DNA of 5,868 nucleotides from an uncultured Oscillospiraceae bacterium (lineage in GTDB: Bacteria; Bacillota; Clostridia; Oscillospirales; Acutalibacteraceae). Where the stretch lies: NCBI GenBank assembly GCA_958451705.1, contig CAUDRD010000116.1:1-5868 (forward strand). Direction: 5' to 3'. The notes under the pieces are model-generated. The model did no database searches. It was not told the DNA's origin and was given only the letters and a program-made list of their open reading frames with translations. The translations under genes and the position numbers were made by a program. Positions 4,460 to 5,868 of the stretch are shown here, in pieces. Position 1 is the first letter of the stretch. Each line of letters opens with the position of its first letter.

Positions 4460-5065
4460 ATGATTACAGAAAAATATTGCAACGAGATTTTGCAGCAATA
4501 CCCCGAATACATAACCAAAGACCAGATGTACCGTATCTGTCATATCAGCAAAAAGACCTGCTTGTTTTTATTGGAAAGCGGTCTTGTGCCGAACATAGAT
4601 AGCGGCAAAAAAACACGCCGCTTCAAAATCAAGACGGTTGATGTTATTCAGTATTTGAAAGACAGAGATGATTACCCAGAGCTATTCAAAGCTCCAGACG
4701 GCTTTTACAAAGGAAAAGGCGGAGATAAAAAAGCTCCGTCCTTTGATGAGGTGTTCACACAAGAGGATTTAATTCGTATGCGGCAGTATTATGAACGACT
4801 GCTAAAAAACAACCCAGATGTTATGTCGGTTGAACAGGTAGCTCAGTTTACGGGCTACAATAAAAACTCGGTTAGTCGCTGGTGTGGTAAAAAAGAGCTG
4901 AAATGCTTTTATATCAAACAGCGTTATCAAATCCCTAAAGAGTATCTATTGGATTTCCTTGTAAGCAGATATTTCATAGGAATTGCCGTGAAGTCTGTCA
5001 AGCACCAGAGGTTTAATGAGCAAATACGAAAATTGCGTACAGGCAGCGATGGCACAATGGCGTAA
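4460..5065 (+). CDS. DNA-binding protein with two excisionase/MerR-like helix-turn-helix modules
   Basis: A 201-residue protein. The first HTH-like module lies at about residues 15-70 (EYITKDQMYRICHISKKTCLFLLESGLV, then RRFKIKTVDVIQYLKDR, the wing/recognition pattern of excisionase-type domains). The second lies at about 118-165 (VMSVEQVAQFTGYNKNSVSRWCGKKEL, then YQIPKEYLLDFL). A charged linker (85-117) joins them and a basic tail follows. Two modules in one chain suggest binding to spaced or repeated sites; the GGAGAGAAC array ending 52 nt upstream is the obvious candidate. Start: GAGGTG (4448-4453) is 6 nt before the ATG at 4460; a GTG one codon earlier is too close. Likely roles are transcription regulator or recombination directionality factor of the element; the choice is inference. 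Confidence 0.85.
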   Translation: MITEKYCNEILQQYPEYITKDQMYRICHISKKTCLFLLESGLVPNIDSGKKTRRFKIKTVDVIQYLKDRDDYPELFKAPDGFYKGKGGDKKAPSFDEVFTQEDLIRMRQYYERLLKNNPDVMSVEQVAQFTGYNKNSVSRWCGKKELKCFYIKQRYQIPKEYLLDFLVSRYFIGIAVKSVKHQRFNEQIRKLRTGSDGTMA

Positions 5066-5111
5066 TTTCTTAAACATATCTATAATGAAAAATGAAACGG
5101 AGGTATTCGTT

Positions 5112-5291
5112 ATGAAAGATAAAACCTACCACGCATATCTGGATAGCCACGAGCGACAGTTGGTAATACATAGCCTTGTAGAGCTGAAAAACAGACTGAT
5201 ACAGGAAGGCAGATACACGGACTGCGTTGATGAGCTGATTTTCAAGGTTGTCAACGCTCCTGTTAAGAAAATGAAAATTGAACATATTTAA
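5112..5291 (+). CDS. Small conserved-type element protein, 59 aa, unknown function
   Basis: A 59-residue protein, MKDKTYHAYLDSHERQLVIHSLVELKNRLIQEGRYTDCVDELIFKVVNAPVKKMKIEHI. It is largely two helices with a short basic end, without cysteine pairs, signal or membrane segment. I recall near-identical small proteins in Clostridia conjugative elements beside HTH and ParA genes, but no function is known to me. Start: the ATG at 5112 has GGAGGT (5099-5104) 7 nt upstream; in-frame ATGs at 5016 and 5085 lack one and the former lies inside the preceding gene. It begins 46 nt after that gene's stop and is followed 14 nt later by a strong terminator, so it closes the first transcription unit of the element. 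Confidence 0.85.
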   Translation: MKDKTYHAYLDSHERQLVIHSLVELKNRLIQEGRYTDCVDELIFKVVNAPVKKMKIEHI

Positions 5292-5305
5292 GGCATATCA
5301 CACAT

Positions 5306-5346
5306 AGCCGCTTATTCTTATTTTGCTAAGAGTAAGCGGCTTTTTT
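5306..5346 (+). terminator. Strong intrinsic terminator between the regulator unit and parA
   Basis: A 15-bp stem (5306-5320 with 5327-5341, one G-T pair), outer part AGCCGCTTA/TAAGCGGCT, a 6-nt loop TTTTGC and six T at 5341-5346. It ends transcription of the double-HTH and 59-aa genes and separates them from parA, which therefore needs its own promoter or read-through. Confidence 0.9.
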
Positions 5347-5364
5347 GCGTTCTCTCACTCTTTT

Positions 5365-5390
5365 ACATAGCCGCCTTGACAAAGCGGCTA
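5365..5390. promoter_or_regulatory. Second AGCCGC hairpin upstream of parA, possible operator
   Basis: ACATAGCCGC (5365-5374) repeats 5302-5311 exactly. TAGCCGC (5368-5374) pairs with GCGGCTA (5384-5390), and the loop holds TTGACA (5376-5381). There is no T-run, so it is not a terminator. A dyad 27 nt before the parA start fits an autoregulatory or attenuating site; a matching -10 box for the TTGACA is not visible at normal spacing. Confidence 0.4.
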
Positions 5391-5416
5391 AATTTATGCG
5401 AAAGGAGGACGCACAA

Positions 5417-5868
5417 ATGTCAAATTGCAAAGTGATTGCTCTGACCAATCAGAAAGGCGGTGTCGGTAAAACGACCACGGCGGTCAATCTGGGCGTAGGT
5501 CTGGTACAGCAAGGAAAGAAAGTCTTGCTCATTGATGCCGATGCACAGGCAAATCTCACAATGGCACTCGGCTACAACAGACCTGACGATATACCCATAA
5601 CGCTCTCCACCGTAATGCAGAACATCATAGACGATAAATCTTTTGATGTTTCGCAAGGTATCATACACCACAGCGAGGGCGTTGACCTGCTTCCGTCCAA
5701 CATTGAGTTATCAGGCTTTGAAGTAAGGCTTATCAATGCTATGAGCCGTGAGCGTGTTCTGAAAACCTATGTAAATGAGGTTAAGAAGAATTACGATTAT
5801 GTGCTTATCGACTGTATGCCCTCTCTCGGTATGATAACGATAAATGCTCTGGCGGCGGCAGACAGCGT
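5417..5868 (+). CDS. parA: ParA/Soj-family partition ATPase, 3'-truncated by window edge
   Basis: Walker-type ATPase that, with a ParB-like partner and centromere sites, positions replicons; in integrative elements it stabilises the excised circle. The first 150 residues are visible: the deviant Walker A KGGVGKTTTAVNLG (about 13-26, with both signature lysines), the A' motif LLIDADAQANLT (37-48), and the Walker B region YDYVLIDCMPSLGMITINAL (127-146). There is no N-terminal HTH, so it is the short Soj-like type (usually about 250-280 residues), and about 100 residues are missing on the right. The ribosome binding site AAAGGAGG (5401-5408) is 8 nt before ATG. A parB-like gene would be expected next. 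A MinD-like role is less likely in this context. Confidence 0.95.
   Translation, partial: MSNCKVIALTNQKGGVGKTTTAVNLGVGLVQQGKKVLLIDADAQANLTMALGYNRPDDIPITLSTVMQNIIDDKSFDVSQGIIHHSEGVDLLPSNIELSGFEVRLINAMSRERVLKTYVNEVKKNYDYVLIDCMPSLGMITINALAAADS

Larger units (their letters stand above)
3920..5868 (+). mobile_element. Left end of an integrated element (ICE- or plasmid-like), right end outside window
   Basis: Bounded on the left by the split tRNA-Ser. It contains a repeat-rich non-coding end, a double-HTH regulator, a small conserved-type protein and a ParA ATPase, all on plus and each with its own ribosome binding site. ParA near one end, with HTH genes before it, is common in Clostridia integrative and conjugative elements and integrated plasmids. 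No integrase, relaxase or coupling protein is visible here, so the transfer type is open. The stretch 3920-4199 has no gene I can support; it holds two GAGAGAAC repeats, an inverted repeat at 4143-4158 and a TATAAT. Confidence 0.75.

Noticed and set aside
4291..4602. 103-aa plus-strand frame
   Set aside because: Poor ribosome binding site, overlaps the well-supported gene at 4460 by over 140 bp in another frame, and its N-terminal part is just the translated GAGAGAAC repeats.
5376..5381. TTGACA as the -35 box of a parA promoter
   Set aside because: No -10-like sequence at 15-19 bp (that position falls on the ribosome binding site); the motif is the loop of a hairpin, so not called as a promoter.
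5420..5671. 83-aa minus-strand frame under parA
   Set aside because: Antisense to an unmistakable ParA coding sequence with intact Walker motifs; no ribosome binding site or family.

Overview
The window looks like a chromosome/mobile-element junction from a low-to-moderate GC, Gram-positive anaerobe, most likely a gut Clostridia member (Oscillospirales/Eubacteriales type). The basis is the clostridial style of the RsmA protein, strong GGAGG-type ribosome binding sites, tightly packed short operons, and the ParA and helix-turn-helix genes typical of Firmicutes conjugative elements. The genus is inference; no database was searched.

Positions 1-2517 (chromosome, plus strand): a compact four-gene run. 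It holds the 3' part of rsmA/ksgA (16S rRNA dimethyltransferase), an all-helical HEAT/ARM-like protein starting at the rsmA stop, a maltose/galactoside-type sugar O-acetyltransferase, and a BCP-type peroxiredoxin with a single cysteine. The run closes with a 12-bp perfect hairpin at 2482-2517 that can also stop transcription from the opposite side. Positions 2518-2720 hold only a 51-codon orphan reading frame of unknown origin.

Positions 2721-3842 (chromosome, minus strand): two genes converge on that terminator. One is a small helical protein I would place in the DUF6483 family. The other is a 167-aa protein with a HEPN-like R-x4-H motif and a C-terminal membrane anchor. Upstream of them, also on the minus strand, lie a 14-bp terminator hairpin (3810-3842) and the 3' half of a type II tRNA-Ser with anticodon CGA (3864 to about 3919). 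The tRNA loses its identity inside the anticodon stem. This is the classic scar left when a tyrosine-recombinase element integrates into a tRNA gene.

Positions about 3920-5868 (mobile element, plus strand): about 280 bp of non-coding DNA, then a 23-aa peptide gene with a good ribosome binding site, a possible 62-aa frame overlapping it by GTGA, a protein with two excisionase-like helix-turn-helix modules, a conserved-looking 59-aa protein, a strong terminator, and the first 150 codons of a ParA/Soj ATPase. The first 500 bp of the element carry seven same-strand copies of GAGAGAAC (usually GGAGAGAAC), with one exact inverted copy just before parA. Two copies lie directly upstream of a perfect TATAAT. 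This array, its spacing, and the adjacent double-HTH gene are the most interesting part of the window. They could be integrase/excisionase arm sites, a regulator's operators, or replication/partition iterons. The integrase and relaxase are not in the window and probably lie further right; the regenerated full tRNA-Ser is expected at the far end.
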